Assembly: GCA_900754445.1 (NCBI GenBank)
Contig: CAAECW010000108.1
Span: 1-13,741, forward strand
Source of the DNA: an uncultured Collinsella sp.
GTDB taxonomy: Bacteria; Actinomycetota; Coriobacteriia; Coriobacteriales; Coriobacteriaceae
DNA: 13,741 nucleotides
Direction of reading: 5' to 3'
Below the pieces are notes generated by a model that was not told the origin of the DNA, did not search any database, and was given only the letters and a program-made list of their open reading frames with translations. The position numbers and the translations under genes are program-made. Position 1 is the first letter of the stretch; the number at the start of each line of letters is the position of its first letter. Positions 1-7,020 of this stretch are shown here, piece by piece.

Positions 1-1
1 G

Positions 2-562
2 AGCTACACCGACGAGGCGCTCGAGCGCATGGCCAAGCGCCCCAACCTGCGCGTGTTGGCTACCGGCGGCGTGGACCACGGCGCCCAGGTGGAGCTGCGC
101 TCCGTCGACGGCGGCATGCTGGTGCAGGAAGTCGACCGCGTGACCGAGGACCCCGCGACCTTTACGTTCCCCACCGACCGCAAGCCCACCGACGCCGAGA
201 TGGCCGAGCTCGAGTTTGCCTGGAAGGTCTGCAAGGGCGTCAAGTCCAACGCCATCCTGGTCTCCAAGGGCAAGGCCGGCATTGGCATGGGTCCGGGTCA
301 GCCCAACCGCGTTGACTCCGCACTGCTGGCCTGCGAGCGCGCCGAGGACTTCTGCGAGCGCGAGGGCGTGGAGAAGGGCGGCTTTGCCTGTGCAAGCGAC
401 GCGTTCTTCCCGTTCCGCGACAACGTCGACGTGCTTGCCGCGCACGGTGTGACCTGCATCATTCAGCCCGGCGGCTCCAAGCGCGACGACGAGAGCATCC
501 AGGCCTGCAATGAGCATGGCATCGCGATGGTGTTCACCGGAGCCAGGCATTTCCGTCACTAA
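2..562 (+). CDS. purH: PurH, bifunctional AICAR transformylase/IMP cyclohydrolase, C-terminal part (5' end outside window)
   Basis: This is the last 186 residues of PurH, which carries out the final two steps of de novo purine synthesis in the cytoplasm: formylation of AICAR by 10-formyl-THF, then ring closure to IMP. The frame is open from base 2, so the gene begins left of the window, and the ATG at 29 is internal. Visible hallmarks of the transformylase domain, in order, are LRSVDGGMLVQEVD, a SKGKAGIGMGPGQPNRVDS stretch, ASDAFFPFRDNVD, IIQPGGSKRDDES, and the classic C-terminal end GIAMVFTGARHFRH. The N-terminal cyclohydrolase domain is not in view. The stop TAA at 560-562 is followed by an intrinsic terminator 30 bases later, so this is the last gene of its transcript. 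Identification is secure from these motifs. Confidence 0.97.
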   Translation, partial: SYTDEALERMAKRPNLRVLATGGVDHGAQVELRSVDGGMLVQEVDRVTEDPATFTFPTDRKPTDAEMAELEFAWKVCKGVKSNAILVSKGKAGIGMGPGQPNRVDSALLACERAEDFCEREGVEKGGFACASDAFFPFRDNVDVLAAHGVTCIIQPGGSKRDDESIQACNEHGIAMVFTGARHFRH

Positions 563-591
563 GTTCCGCCCTGGGACAAAATAATCTCTGC

Positions 592-627
592 AAAAGACGG
601 CTGCTCCGTTTGGAGGGCCGTCTTTTT
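592..627 (+). terminator. Intrinsic terminator after purH
   Basis: A perfect 10-bp stem (AAAAGACGGC at 592-601, GCCGTCTTTT at 617-626) encloses a second short stem (CTCC 604-607 with GGAG 612-615) around a GTTT loop. The run of T that completes the distal arm (623-627) supplies the U tract. It lies 30 bases after the purH stop and only 17 before the next gene. Confidence 0.92.
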
Positions 628-643
628 GGTATAAGAGGACGAA

Positions 644-1378
644 ATGACTAACACGAAAGGTATGACCATGCCCCAGATTGATGATGCCGAGCTGTTTGGC
701 AATGCCGAGGATCAGCGTGCGTACGAGGACTTTTGCGCCAATCAGGAGGCGGTCGAGAAGTTCACGCTCGACAAGCCCGCGCTTGTCTGCCGTTGGCGCA
801 TGTCCAACAAAAAGGTGCCCATGCTCAACCGCCACATTCGCGCACTGTCCGAGCGCCTGGTGCAGGGCGAGCCGCTTACCCATAACATGCTCAGCTGGGC
901 TAAACAGCACGTTGAGTGGTCGCTTGCCGAGGGCGATTACACTGCGCACGACGGCGTACTCATGCTGGTGATCGACGTCAATGGCAACGCCGCCATGACG
1001 GTGGGCGAGTACGAGCCGCTGGCCGATACGTCGGCTAAGGCGCTACGTGCCCGCTCCGCCGAGGCCCGCTCCGAGGCCGACGAAACCGGCGTGGCGCCCG
1101 AGCTGCTCGCCGCCGTCGATAACGGCGAGCTGGCCTTTGTGGCGCCGGCGGACGAGTGCCTGTGCGGCACGGCGACGCTCATCGAGCAGCTGGCCCAGAC
1201 CAAGGGCATCCCGGTCACGCGCGTAGACATTCCCGCGCAGCTCAAGGGTGCGCTGTTTCTGGTGAGCGACGAGCACGGTGTGGTTGCCGCCGCCGACTCC
1301 GACGCCGCCGAGGCCGACGCCGCGACGGTCGCCTTCTTCGCCGAAGGCTACGAAAAGCTCCGTGCCCGCCGCTCCTAA
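644..1378 (+). CDS. Unrecognised 244-residue cytoplasmic protein
   Basis: I do not recognise the family. The protein has no signal peptide or membrane segment. Residues 1-60 are acidic with a basic patch (LVCRWRMSNKKVPMLNRHIRAL). Residues about 85-130 read like a folded alpha/beta segment (HDGVLMLVIDVNGNAAMTVGEYEPL). A charged Ala/Glu/Arg-rich linker covers about 132-155. The C-terminal third (CLCGTATLIEQLAQTKGIPVT then LFLVSDEHGVVAAADSD) again looks globular. The first ATG is preceded by AGAGGA at 634-639, 4 bases away, which supports this start. A second possible start at 668 (MPQIDD) is preceded by AAAGG at 656-660. A TATAAG sequence at 630-635 could be a -10 box, in which case the first ATG would be almost leaderless. 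The gene follows the purH terminator and converges on the PucR gene, 18 bases away. Its codon use and long open frame make it a real gene, but its function is unknown. Confidence 0.8.
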   Translation: MTNTKGMTMPQIDDAELFGNAEDQRAYEDFCANQEAVEKFTLDKPALVCRWRMSNKKVPMLNRHIRALSERLVQGEPLTHNMLSWAKQHVEWSLAEGDYTAHDGVLMLVIDVNGNAAMTVGEYEPLADTSAKALRARSAEARSEADETGVAPELLAAVDNGELAFVAPADECLCGTATLIEQLAQTKGIPVTRVDIPAQLKGALFLVSDEHGVVAAADSDAAEADAATVAFFAEGYEKLRARRS

Positions 1379-1396
1379 CCTCAAGGCGGGGTGGGC

Positions 1397-2578
1397 TTAC
1401 TGAAGCGAGCGAGCGCGTTCGATGGCGTAGGCGAGCGACAGCTGCTCCATCTCCGGGGCGCATTTGTAGCTCAGTCCTGTGAGAGCCGTCACCTTATCGA
1501 GGCGATATCGAATCGTGTTCGGGTGCTGGCTAGTCTGCTTGGCGGTTCGCTCGATACGTCGGTCGTTCTCGATGAATGCGGCGAGCGTGGATTCCAGTTC
1601 GCTGCCATGCTCACTGTCGTGCTCACGTATCGGCGAGAGAATCGCCTCCGAGAACGATCGCATCTCCGGGGTTTCCGCAAAAGGCATCACGGTTCTCAGG
1701 ATGCCGAGCTGCGTATAGCGGACGGGACCCTCGGCTCGTTGACAAGATAGGCGCTGTGCGTAAATCGCCTGCGAGATCGCCTGCGCCACCGCCTCGTCTC
1801 CAAACAGAATATCGCTGATGCCGAGCCCTTCCGCTCCGCCATCGATGCCGCCAGCCTCGATGAGCTCCGTGAGCGCCTGGACGATTCGCTCCACATCGAG
1901 CGTCTGCTCCGAGTCGCTTGTCGCTACGAATAACAAACCTCCGTCATAGGGTGCCAGCATGTTGTGGCATCCGGCGAGGGTCGATTTTGCACAGAGACGT
2001 TCGATTTGCAAAAACGTACGCGGGTCGAGGGGCTCTGCAAACGATGCGAACAGGGCGACCGCTTCGTCCAGAAATGACGGGTTGAGGCCTCGGATGCGTC
2101 GGCAGATGGACTCGGGCGATACGTCTGTCCTCAGGGCATCGATCTCGCGCTGTGCGAAGTCGATGGACGCGAGCTGCTCGATATGCCGTTTGACCTCATA
2201 GATGACGCTGTCAAAGAACAGTGAGTCGTCGGTCGTGAGAAAGACCGGGTAGTGCCGCGCGTTGGCGTAGCGGATGGCTTGGTCGGGAATCGGGATGTGC
2301 AGGACGTTTTTGATGATAAGACCGCTCGTTCCCTTGGCGACGAGGTATTTCACGGCTTCAGTGATGAGGTATGGGTCGTCCTTCGCATAGAGGAAGGTGC
2401 TGAGGACGATTTCGTCTGAGCTGAAGTTGGCGCGCTGGTACTTGTTCTTGAGGCCGGGCATAAGTTCATAATCGAGGATCCCGACGCCAGAGACGGCACG
2501 CGAGACGCCATCGCTGCCGGCGATTAGACGGACCGACCCCTCATATTCCCGTGAGAAGTCCGAGATGGTGTATAGCAT
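1397..2578 (-). CDS. PucR-family transcriptional regulator
   Basis: This is a 393-residue cytoplasmic DNA-binding regulator. Residues 1-125 match the PucR N-terminal sensory domain (YTISDFSREYEGSVRLIAG then GVSRAVSGVGILDYELMPGL and GTSGLIIKNVLHIPIPDQAIRYANARHYPVFLTT). The middle is variable. The last 65 residues carry the PucR C-terminal helix-turn-helix (RTAKQTSQHPNTIRYRLDKV). I chose the ATG at 2578 because AAGGTGAT lies just upstream at proper spacing and the domain starts immediately. A GTG at 2599 in the same frame would add 7 residues but has no ribosome-binding site. It is divergent from the cyclodeaminase/aminotransferase operon, with about 215 bases between, the usual arrangement for a PucR protein controlling its neighbour. 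PucR members respond to small metabolites such as purine breakdown products, amino acids or amines; the effector here cannot be read from the sequence. Family is secure, target is inferred. Confidence 0.9.
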   Translation of the reverse strand: MLYTISDFSREYEGSVRLIAGSDGVSRAVSGVGILDYELMPGLKNKYQRANFSSDEIVLSTFLYAKDDPYLITEAVKYLVAKGTSGLIIKNVLHIPIPDQAIRYANARHYPVFLTTDDSLFFDSVIYEVKRHIEQLASIDFAQREIDALRTDVSPESICRRIRGLNPSFLDEAVALFASFAEPLDPRTFLQIERLCAKSTLAGCHNMLAPYDGGLLFVATSDSEQTLDVERIVQALTELIEAGGIDGGAEGLGISDILFGDEAVAQAISQAIYAQRLSCQRAEGPVRYTQLGILRTVMPFAETPEMRSFSEAILSPIREHDSEHGSELESTLAAFIENDRRIERTAKQTSQHPNTIRYRLDKVTALTGLSYKCAPEMEQLSLAYAIERARSLQ

Positions 2579-2731
2579 CAACATCACCTTGTAAATCACT
2601 ACAATAAGTACAGGTATAAATAGGATAATCGCACATCCGTATGCCTTTGATGCGGGAAATAGTTCAAATACATGCTGATAGAACGAAAAATCAGATCGAG
2701 AATAGTTGTAGATTCCAACAAGAAATGATCC

Positions 2732-2760
2732 TTGGCGGCATCGTTACTAAACCGTACAGT
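2732..2760 (+). promoter_or_regulatory. Candidate promoter of the cyclodeaminase-aminotransferase operon
   Basis: TTGGCG (2732-2737) and TACAGT (2755-2760) are separated by exactly 17 bases and lie 33 bases before the first ATG of the operon. Each box matches the sigma-70 consensus at 4 of 6 positions, so it is moderate. The surrounding 2600-2790 region is clearly more AT-rich than the genes and also holds the start region of the divergent PucR gene. A weak dyad (TTGT at 2706-2709, ACAA at 2718-2721) just upstream of the -35 box is a possible regulator site. Confidence 0.45.
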
Positions 2761-2792
2761 GAAGCAACGTAAAGCTTTCGCTGAGAGGAGCG

Positions 2793-3827
2793 ATGATGGG
2801 GCAGATGGTGGTGCTTTCGGCCGAGGAAGTTTCCAAGGTGCTGACGATTGAGGATGCAATCGCTGCCGTGGAGGAGGCATATCGCCAGAAGGCAACGGGC
2901 AAGGGTGTTGCGTGGCCGATGGTATATGAGCAGTTCGAACCCGGCGTGGCCGATATGGATATCCGCTCGGGCGAGTTAGCGGGAAGCGGCCTCTTCGGTC
3001 TCAAGCTCACTGCTTGGTTCTCTCAGAATCCCAAAAAGGGGCTGCCCGAGATCTTTGGCACCACGCTGCTGTGCGACAACGCGACGGGAGAGCCGTTGGC
3101 GCTGCTCAATGCCTCTGCCGTCACTGGACTTCGCACCGGTGCCGCCGCTGCGCTCGGTGCCAAGTGGTTGGCTCGGGCGGATGCGTCCAAACTGCTTGTT
3201 GCGGGTGCCGGCCATATGAGCACCTATATGGTGGCGGGCGTGCTCGCCGCCTGTCCCAAAGTGAGCGAGGTCAAGGTGTGGGAGCCGGTTTCCGATGCCG
3301 CGCCCGAGGCCCGCGTCGAGCGCATGCGAGACGAGGTCGCCCATATCTTGGGCGCCTGCGAGCATGCTCGCGAGGCATCCACCTATTCCATCGAGGCGAC
3401 GGCCGACGGCCAAGGTGCCGCGGCAGAGGCCGACATCATCGTGACGATTACGCCGGCGACCGAGCCCATCATCCCCGATGCATGGGTGCGCCCCGGTACG
3501 CATATTTCCTGCGTCGGTGCCGACATGCCCGGCAAGCAGGAGCTCGCCTCGGCACTTGTTGCCCGTGCCGCTGTTTACGTCGACGATCGCGAGCAATCGG
3601 TCGCGTCCGGTGAGCTGGAGATTCCGGTTGCCGAGGGTGTCATCACGCGCGAGGACATCAGAGCGGAGCTCGGCGAAGTCATCGCCGGCACGGCTACGGG
3701 GCGTTCGGATGACGAACAAGTGACGGTGTTCGATACGTCGGGCATCGCCGTTCAGGACCTTTCGACATCGAAAATCGCCTACGACCGCGCCGTCGAGGCG
3801 GGGCTGGGCACCGTGGTGAAACTGTAA
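2793..3827 (+). CDS. Ornithine cyclodeaminase/mu-crystallin family NAD(P)-dependent enzyme
   Basis: This is a 344-residue cytoplasmic enzyme. Family members either cyclise ornithine to proline with ammonia release or reduce cyclic ketimines, dehydrogenate alanine, or make opine-like amino acids. Seen here: a substrate-side lysine in GLKLTAW (K71), the family segment LRTGAAAALGAKWLA (R114), the dinucleotide loop GAGHMS (138-143) at the start of the Rossmann domain, ADIIVTITPATEPI, and VGADMPGKQEL, whose Asp (D244) aligns by motif with the catalytic Asp of ornithine cyclodeaminase. Length is normal for the family. AGAGGAG at 2784-2790 precedes two adjacent ATGs (2793 and 2796); the second has better spacing. 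It forms an operon with the aminotransferase 24 bases downstream and is divergent from a PucR regulator. The partner aminotransferase favours ketimine reductase activity over true cyclodeaminase, but substrate specificity is not decidable from sequence alone. Confidence 0.92.
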   Translation: MMGQMVVLSAEEVSKVLTIEDAIAAVEEAYRQKATGKGVAWPMVYEQFEPGVADMDIRSGELAGSGLFGLKLTAWFSQNPKKGLPEIFGTTLLCDNATGEPLALLNASAVTGLRTGAAAALGAKWLARADASKLLVAGAGHMSTYMVAGVLAACPKVSEVKVWEPVSDAAPEARVERMRDEVAHILGACEHAREASTYSIEATADGQGAAAEADIIVTITPATEPIIPDAWVRPGTHISCVGADMPGKQELASALVARAAVYVDDREQSVASGELEIPVAEGVITREDIRAELGEVIAGTATGRSDDEQVTVFDTSGIAVQDLSTSKIAYDRAVEAGLGTVVKL

Positions 3828-3851
3828 GAAAGTCAAGGAAAGGAAACGACA

Positions 3852-4982
3852 ATGCAGATTAAGGATTTCGCCGTCGAGCAGTGGATGAACGAGTGGGAGA
3901 CCAAGTGCACCCACAACGTTGCGGAGACGTGCGTCTACTCTCTCACGCTCGACCAGCTGTTCGAGCTTACGAACACCGACAAGAAGGCGTGGCTCGATAA
4001 CCTGTGCTCGCGCCGATTCACCTACGGAGACATCGAGGGACAGCCCGGCTTCCTCGAGGGGGTCGCGCGTCTCTATAAGACGGTCGAGCCCGGGCATATC
4101 GTGCCCACGCACGGCGCGACCGGTGCCAACTCCCTGGTTATTTCCACGCTCGTCGAACCGGGCGATCACGTAGTCTCCGTCAAGCCCACCTACCAGCAGC
4201 TTTACTCGATTCCCGAGATGTGCGGTGCGAAGGTCGATATTCTTCAGCTCGATCGCAAGAACGGCTACCACGTCGACGTCGACGCGCTCGATGCTCTGGT
4301 GACCGACGATACCAAGCTCATCTGCATCAATAACCCGGACAACCCCACGGGCGCCCTGCTCGACACCGAAACGCTTAAGGCGATTGTCGAGGTCGCACGC
4401 AAACACGACGCGTGGGTGCTCTGCGACGAGGTCTACCGTCTGCTTACTCAGACGGATGAGTACTCCGAGTCCGTGATCGACCTGTACGACAAGGCCATCG
4501 TCACCGCATCCATGTCCAAGGTCTGGTCGTTCGCCGGCCTGCGTCTGGGCTGGGCGGTCACCAAGAGCCCGGAGCTCCGTCGCGCGCTGCTCTCGCATCG
4601 TGACTACAACCTGATTTCCGCTGGCATATTCAGCGAGACGGTGGCGGAGCTGATTCTGGGCAACGCTTCCGTAATCCTTGAGCGCAGCCGTCGCATCGTC
4701 CGTCAGAACCTTGCTGTTCTGGAGAAGTGGGTCGAGAGCGAGCCGCACCTGTCGTTCGTCAAGCCCGAGGCGGGTACCACCGCACTTGTGTATTACGACT
4801 ACGACATCGACTCCAGGACGTTCTGCATCGACATGATTAAGAAGTCCGGCGCGCTCGTCACCCCGGGCGATTGCTTCGAGGAGCCCAAGAGCATGCGCAT
4901 CGGCTATGCATACTCCGATAACACCGACGACTTGCGGAAAGGCCTGGATGCTATCTCTGCGTACATGCGTACGCTCGAGTAG
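3852..4982 (+). CDS. Class I/II fold PLP-dependent aminotransferase (capreomycidine-synthase-like subgroup)
   Basis: This 376-residue cytoplasmic aminotransferase uses pyridoxal phosphate. Visible active-site elements are NNPDNPTG (160-167, N164 the cofactor-contacting Asn), CDEVYR (D192 pairs with the pyridine nitrogen, Y195), SMSKVWSFAGLRLGW (K223 forms the Schiff base, R231 binds phosphate), and MRIGY (R349, the substrate-carboxylate Arg). The N-terminus (KDFAVEQWMNEWE, later FTYGDIEGQPGFLEGVARLY) resembles the capreomycidine synthase/VioD-like subgroup more than aspartate aminotransferases; that subgroup call is from memory of the family and is tentative. A good ribosome-binding site (AAGGAAAGG) lies 5-13 bases before the ATG, 24 bases after the preceding cyclodeaminase stop, so the two are co-transcribed. 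Together they suggest conversion of a diamino or guanidino amino acid through a keto acid that cyclises and is reduced by the partner. Confidence 0.92.
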   Translation: MQIKDFAVEQWMNEWETKCTHNVAETCVYSLTLDQLFELTNTDKKAWLDNLCSRRFTYGDIEGQPGFLEGVARLYKTVEPGHIVPTHGATGANSLVISTLVEPGDHVVSVKPTYQQLYSIPEMCGAKVDILQLDRKNGYHVDVDALDALVTDDTKLICINNPDNPTGALLDTETLKAIVEVARKHDAWVLCDEVYRLLTQTDEYSESVIDLYDKAIVTASMSKVWSFAGLRLGWAVTKSPELRRALLSHRDYNLISAGIFSETVAELILGNASVILERSRRIVRQNLAVLEKWVESEPHLSFVKPEAGTTALVYYDYDIDSRTFCIDMIKKSGALVTPGDCFEEPKSMRIGYAYSDNTDDLRKGLDAISAYMRTLE

Positions 4983-5002
4983 AGGATCGAGGCCGAAGTG
5001 AT

Positions 5003-5044
5003 GGGGCCGATCGGTTTAGGACCGGTCGGCCCCTATTTTCTCTT
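5003..5044 (+). terminator. Intrinsic terminator of the cyclodeaminase-aminotransferase operon
   Basis: A 12-bp stem, GGGGCCGATCGG (5003-5014) with CCGGTCGGCCCC (5022-5033), has one T-G wobble and a 7-base loop, and is followed by the T-rich tail TATTTTCTCTT. It lies 20 bases after the aminotransferase stop. Confidence 0.93.
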
Positions 5045-5074
5045 AAGACTGCCGAACACTTTTGTCACATTAGG

Positions 5075-5114
5075 TGCCCACGGGGTCGTATCTCTGCGAC
5101 GCCGTGGGCATAAT
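5075..5114 (+). promoter_or_regulatory. Inverted repeat and candidate -10 box upstream of the two-component operon
   Basis: TGCCCACGG (5075-5083) is perfectly complementary to CCGTGGGCA (5102-5110). After one G-G mismatch the arms continue as GTCG (5085-5088) with CGAC (5097-5100), leaving an 8-base loop. The right arm runs into CATAAT (5109-5114), a 5-of-6 match to a -10 box, about 38 bases before the response-regulator start. No convincing -35 box is at the right distance, which would suit an activated promoter. The alternative is an RNA leader hairpin from a start further up (TTGTCA at 5062-5067 is a possible -35). Confidence 0.4.
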
Positions 5115-5152
5115 GGTGTGAAAGGTGCAAGTTACGTGAAATGGGAGGACAC

Positions 5153-5824
5153 ATGGCGCTGATCTATGTCGTTGAGGACGAAGATCCCATTCGTCGCGAG
5201 CTTGCCGATATCCTTGCCCGCGCCGGTTTTGAGGTTGAGGCCTGCGAATCGTTTGAGCATGTCTCGCGCGATATTCTCGCCGCCGCGCCCGACCTGGTGC
5301 TGCTCGACCTCACGCTTCCTGTCAAAGATGGCCAGCACATCTGCCACGAGGTTCGCCGCGAATCCGAGGTCCCCATCATCGTCCTCACGTCGCGCACGAC
5401 CGAGATCGACGAGGTCATGGCCATGACGCTCGGCGCGGATGACTTTGTTCCCAAGCCCTACAGCGCCCGTGTGCTCGTGGCGCGCATCAATGCCTTGCTG
5501 CGTCGCACCTCGGCGGCAGGCGAGCGCAGCACGCTCGTCCACAAGGGACTGGAGCTTGACCTCGCCCGCTCCATGGTCACCAATACGCAAACCGGCACTA
5601 GTACCGAGCTCACCAAAAACGAGCTGCGTATCCTTTCGCTGCTCTTGGGTCGCGCGGGCAAGATCGTCTCGCGTCCGGCCATCATGCAGGACCTGTGGGA
5701 CTCCGACGCCTTCGTGGACGACAACACGCTTACCGTCAACATCAACCGCCTGCGCACCACGCTCGAAAAAATCGGCATCAAGGGGTATTTGACGACGCAC
5801 CGCGGCCAAGGCTATTCGGTCTAG
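5153..5824 (+). CDS. OmpR/PhoB-family response regulator
   Basis: This 223-residue cytoplasmic regulator is phosphorylated by its partner kinase and binds DNA. The receiver domain (about 1-120) shows the acidic pocket VEDED (8-11), phospho-acceptor D52 in LLDLTLPVKDG, the conserved T79 in IVLTSRT, and K101 in FVPKPY. The winged-helix DNA-binding domain (about 130-222) reads ELTKNELRILSLLLGRAGKIV with the recognition part VDDNTLTVNINRLR and the ending GYLTTHRGQGYSV. I chose the ATG at 5153 because GGGAGG (5143-5148) lies right before it. An ATG at 5141 in the same frame would overlap that site and add only MGGH. The kinase gene begins 9 bases after its stop, so they form one operon. All catalytic residues are present, and the protein should be functional. 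Confidence 0.96.
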   Translation: MALIYVVEDEDPIRRELADILARAGFEVEACESFEHVSRDILAAAPDLVLLDLTLPVKDGQHICHEVRRESEVPIIVLTSRTTEIDEVMAMTLGADDFVPKPYSARVLVARINALLRRTSAAGERSTLVHKGLELDLARSMVTNTQTGTSTELTKNELRILSLLLGRAGKIVSRPAIMQDLWDSDAFVDDNTLTVNINRLRTTLEKIGIKGYLTTHRGQGYSV

Positions 5825-5833
5825 GGGCCGGCT

Positions 5834-6877
5834 ATGTCGTTTGGCAAGTTCTTTAAAGATGCGCTGCTTCCCGTCGCCGTGTGGACCTGCGGCGTGCTGC
5901 TGAGCTGCTTTGTGCTGACGGTCGCCGGCGCACCCGTTTCTATCGTGGTCGTGGCGGTTGGCGTGTCCTTTATTTTCGGTATGCTCGGCATCGTGATCGA
6001 GTACGCTCGCCGTCGCCGTTTTCTGCGTCAGTTGGAGCGCGCGGCAGAGGAACTCGAGAGTCCCGCATGGGTGCAGGAGATGGTGCAATGCCCGACCTAT
6101 GCCGAGGGCGAGCTTGAGTACGAGGTCTTGCGCCGGGTGGGCAAAGCTGCCTGCGACGAGGTTGCCGAAGGCCGGCGCCAGACCGATGATTATCGCGACT
6201 ATATCGAGAGCTGGGTCCACGAGGCCAAGCTGCCCCTGGCGGCAGCCCATCTAATTTTGGAAAACCTGGACGGCAGCGAAGACGATCTGTCGCGCGTGGA
6301 TGACCTGGGCCGTGAGTTGGCTCGCGTGGAGCGCTATATCGACCAGGCGCTGTACTACGCACGCTCGGAAGTCGTGGAGCGCGACTACCTGATTCGCCGC
6401 TGGGATCTCAAGACCTTGGTGACGGGCGCGATTAAGGCCAACGCACGCGAGCTCATCGCGGCGCACGTGGCTCCGGTGTGCGAGAACCTCGACTTCGAGG
6501 TCTTTACCGACGAGAAATGGCTCGAGTTTATTCTGGGCCAGCTCATTGAGAACAGCATTAAATACGCGCGTGAGGACGGCGCGAAGATCGCTTTTTCGGG
6601 CGCGTTGCTGGACGAGGGCCTGGCAAGCGAGCGCATTGAGCTCACCGTTGCCGACAACGGCTGCGGCGTGAGCGCGGCCGACCTGCCCCGCGTGTTCGAG
6701 AAGGGCTTTACCGGCGACAACGGCCGCACCACCAAGCGCGCAACGGGCATCGGCCTCTACCTGGTGGCGCGCCTGTGCTCCAAGATGGGCATCGACGTCA
6801 CCGCGGCATCCGAGCCCGGCAAAGGCTTCGTCGTAACATTCGCTTTTTCAACGAACAAGTTCCAATACTTTGAGTAG
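5834..6877 (+). CDS. Intramembrane-sensing sensor histidine kinase (BceS/GraS-like)
   Basis: This 347-residue membrane kinase phosphorylates the response regulator encoded just upstream. Two membrane helices (about 11-31 and 35-56) are joined by only a few residues, so there is almost no extracellular sensor. The H-box DYIESWVHEAKLPL (H129) is the variant typical of BceS/GraS/VraS-linked intramembrane kinases. The ATPase domain shows the N-box QLIENSIKYA (N240), G1 DNGCGV (D274-V279), an F-box PRVFEKGF, and G2 ATGIGLYLVA (G305, G307). These kinases normally sense cell-wall antibiotic stress through a BceAB-type ABC transporter encoded next door; none is in this window. The ribosome-binding site is weak (GGGGCCGG), and translation may be coupled to the gene 9 bases upstream. 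The last residues after the G2 region (STNKFQYFE) are encoded by distinctly AT-richer DNA that leads into the hip control region, so the 3' end may have been altered by an insertion. Confidence 0.95.
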   Translation: MSFGKFFKDALLPVAVWTCGVLLSCFVLTVAGAPVSIVVVAVGVSFIFGMLGIVIEYARRRRFLRQLERAAEELESPAWVQEMVQCPTYAEGELEYEVLRRVGKAACDEVAEGRRQTDDYRDYIESWVHEAKLPLAAAHLILENLDGSEDDLSRVDDLGRELARVERYIDQALYYARSEVVERDYLIRRWDLKTLVTGAIKANARELIAAHVAPVCENLDFEVFTDEKWLEFILGQLIENSIKYAREDGAKIAFSGALLDEGLASERIELTVADNGCGVSAADLPRVFEKGFTGDNGRTTKRATGIGLYLVARLCSKMGIDVTAASEPGKGFVVTFAFSTNKFQYFE

Positions 6878-6941
6878 TCAGCCCGTATGACGTAGCCGTT
6901 CAGGATCTCCCCATCTAAAAAAATATCAGGCTTTTCGGTAG

Positions 6942-6965
6942 CTATATTCCTGAACGGGAACATTG
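6942..6965. promoter_or_regulatory. hip operator copy 1 (imperfect)
   Basis: CTATATTC, 8 bases, GAACATTG. Same 24-base architecture as the two copies downstream, with one mismatch in the right half (ATTG instead of ATAG). It starts 39 bases before copy 2. Predicted HipB-type antitoxin site; a perfect TTGCTA-ATG-TAGCAA dyad (6963-6977) overlaps its right end. Confidence 0.6.
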
Positions 6966-6980
6966 CTAATGTAGCAAACA

Positions 6981-7004
6981 CTATATTCCCGTACATGAAC
7001 ATAG
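6981..7004. promoter_or_regulatory. hip operator copy 2
   Basis: CTATATTC, 8 bases, GAACATAG. The outer half-sites are complementary at 7 of 7 constrained positions (CTAT-TTC with GAA-ATAG), and the eighth (A versus C) varies. It lies just upstream of the -10 box, across the -35 position, where bound antitoxin would block polymerase. Same plan as the HipB operators of E. coli (two half-sites 8 bases apart), with a different half-site sequence. Confidence 0.7.
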
Positions 7005-7014
7005 TTCCACGGTT

Positions 7015-7020
7015 TATACT
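7015..7020 (+). promoter_or_regulatory. -10 box of the hipBA promoter
   Basis: TATACT matches the -10 consensus at 5 of 6 positions and sits between operator copies 2 and 3, the last two bases shared with copy 3. The expected start is near 7027, giving a leader of about 27 bases. No good -35 box is visible at 17 bases (TACATG). Confidence 0.6.

Noticed and set aside
1364..1391. CCCGCC/GGCGGG hairpin between the 244-residue gene and the PucR gene
   Set aside because: The stem is only 6 bp with a 14-base loop and no T run on either side, so I do not call a terminator there.
2976..4748. 590-codon open frame on the minus strand
   Set aside because: It spans antisense across two well-identified enzymes and their gap, and its product resembles no protein family.
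5132..6250. 372-codon open frame on the minus strand
   Set aside because: Antisense to the response regulator and kinase, both of which have complete family motifs.
6757..7002. 81-codon minus-strand frame (contains DIFLDGEILNGYVIRADYSKYW) crossing the kinase end and hip operators
   Set aside because: It reads somewhat protein-like and could be a remnant, but it lacks a ribosome-binding site, overlaps the kinase C-terminus and operators 1 and 2, and matches nothing I know.
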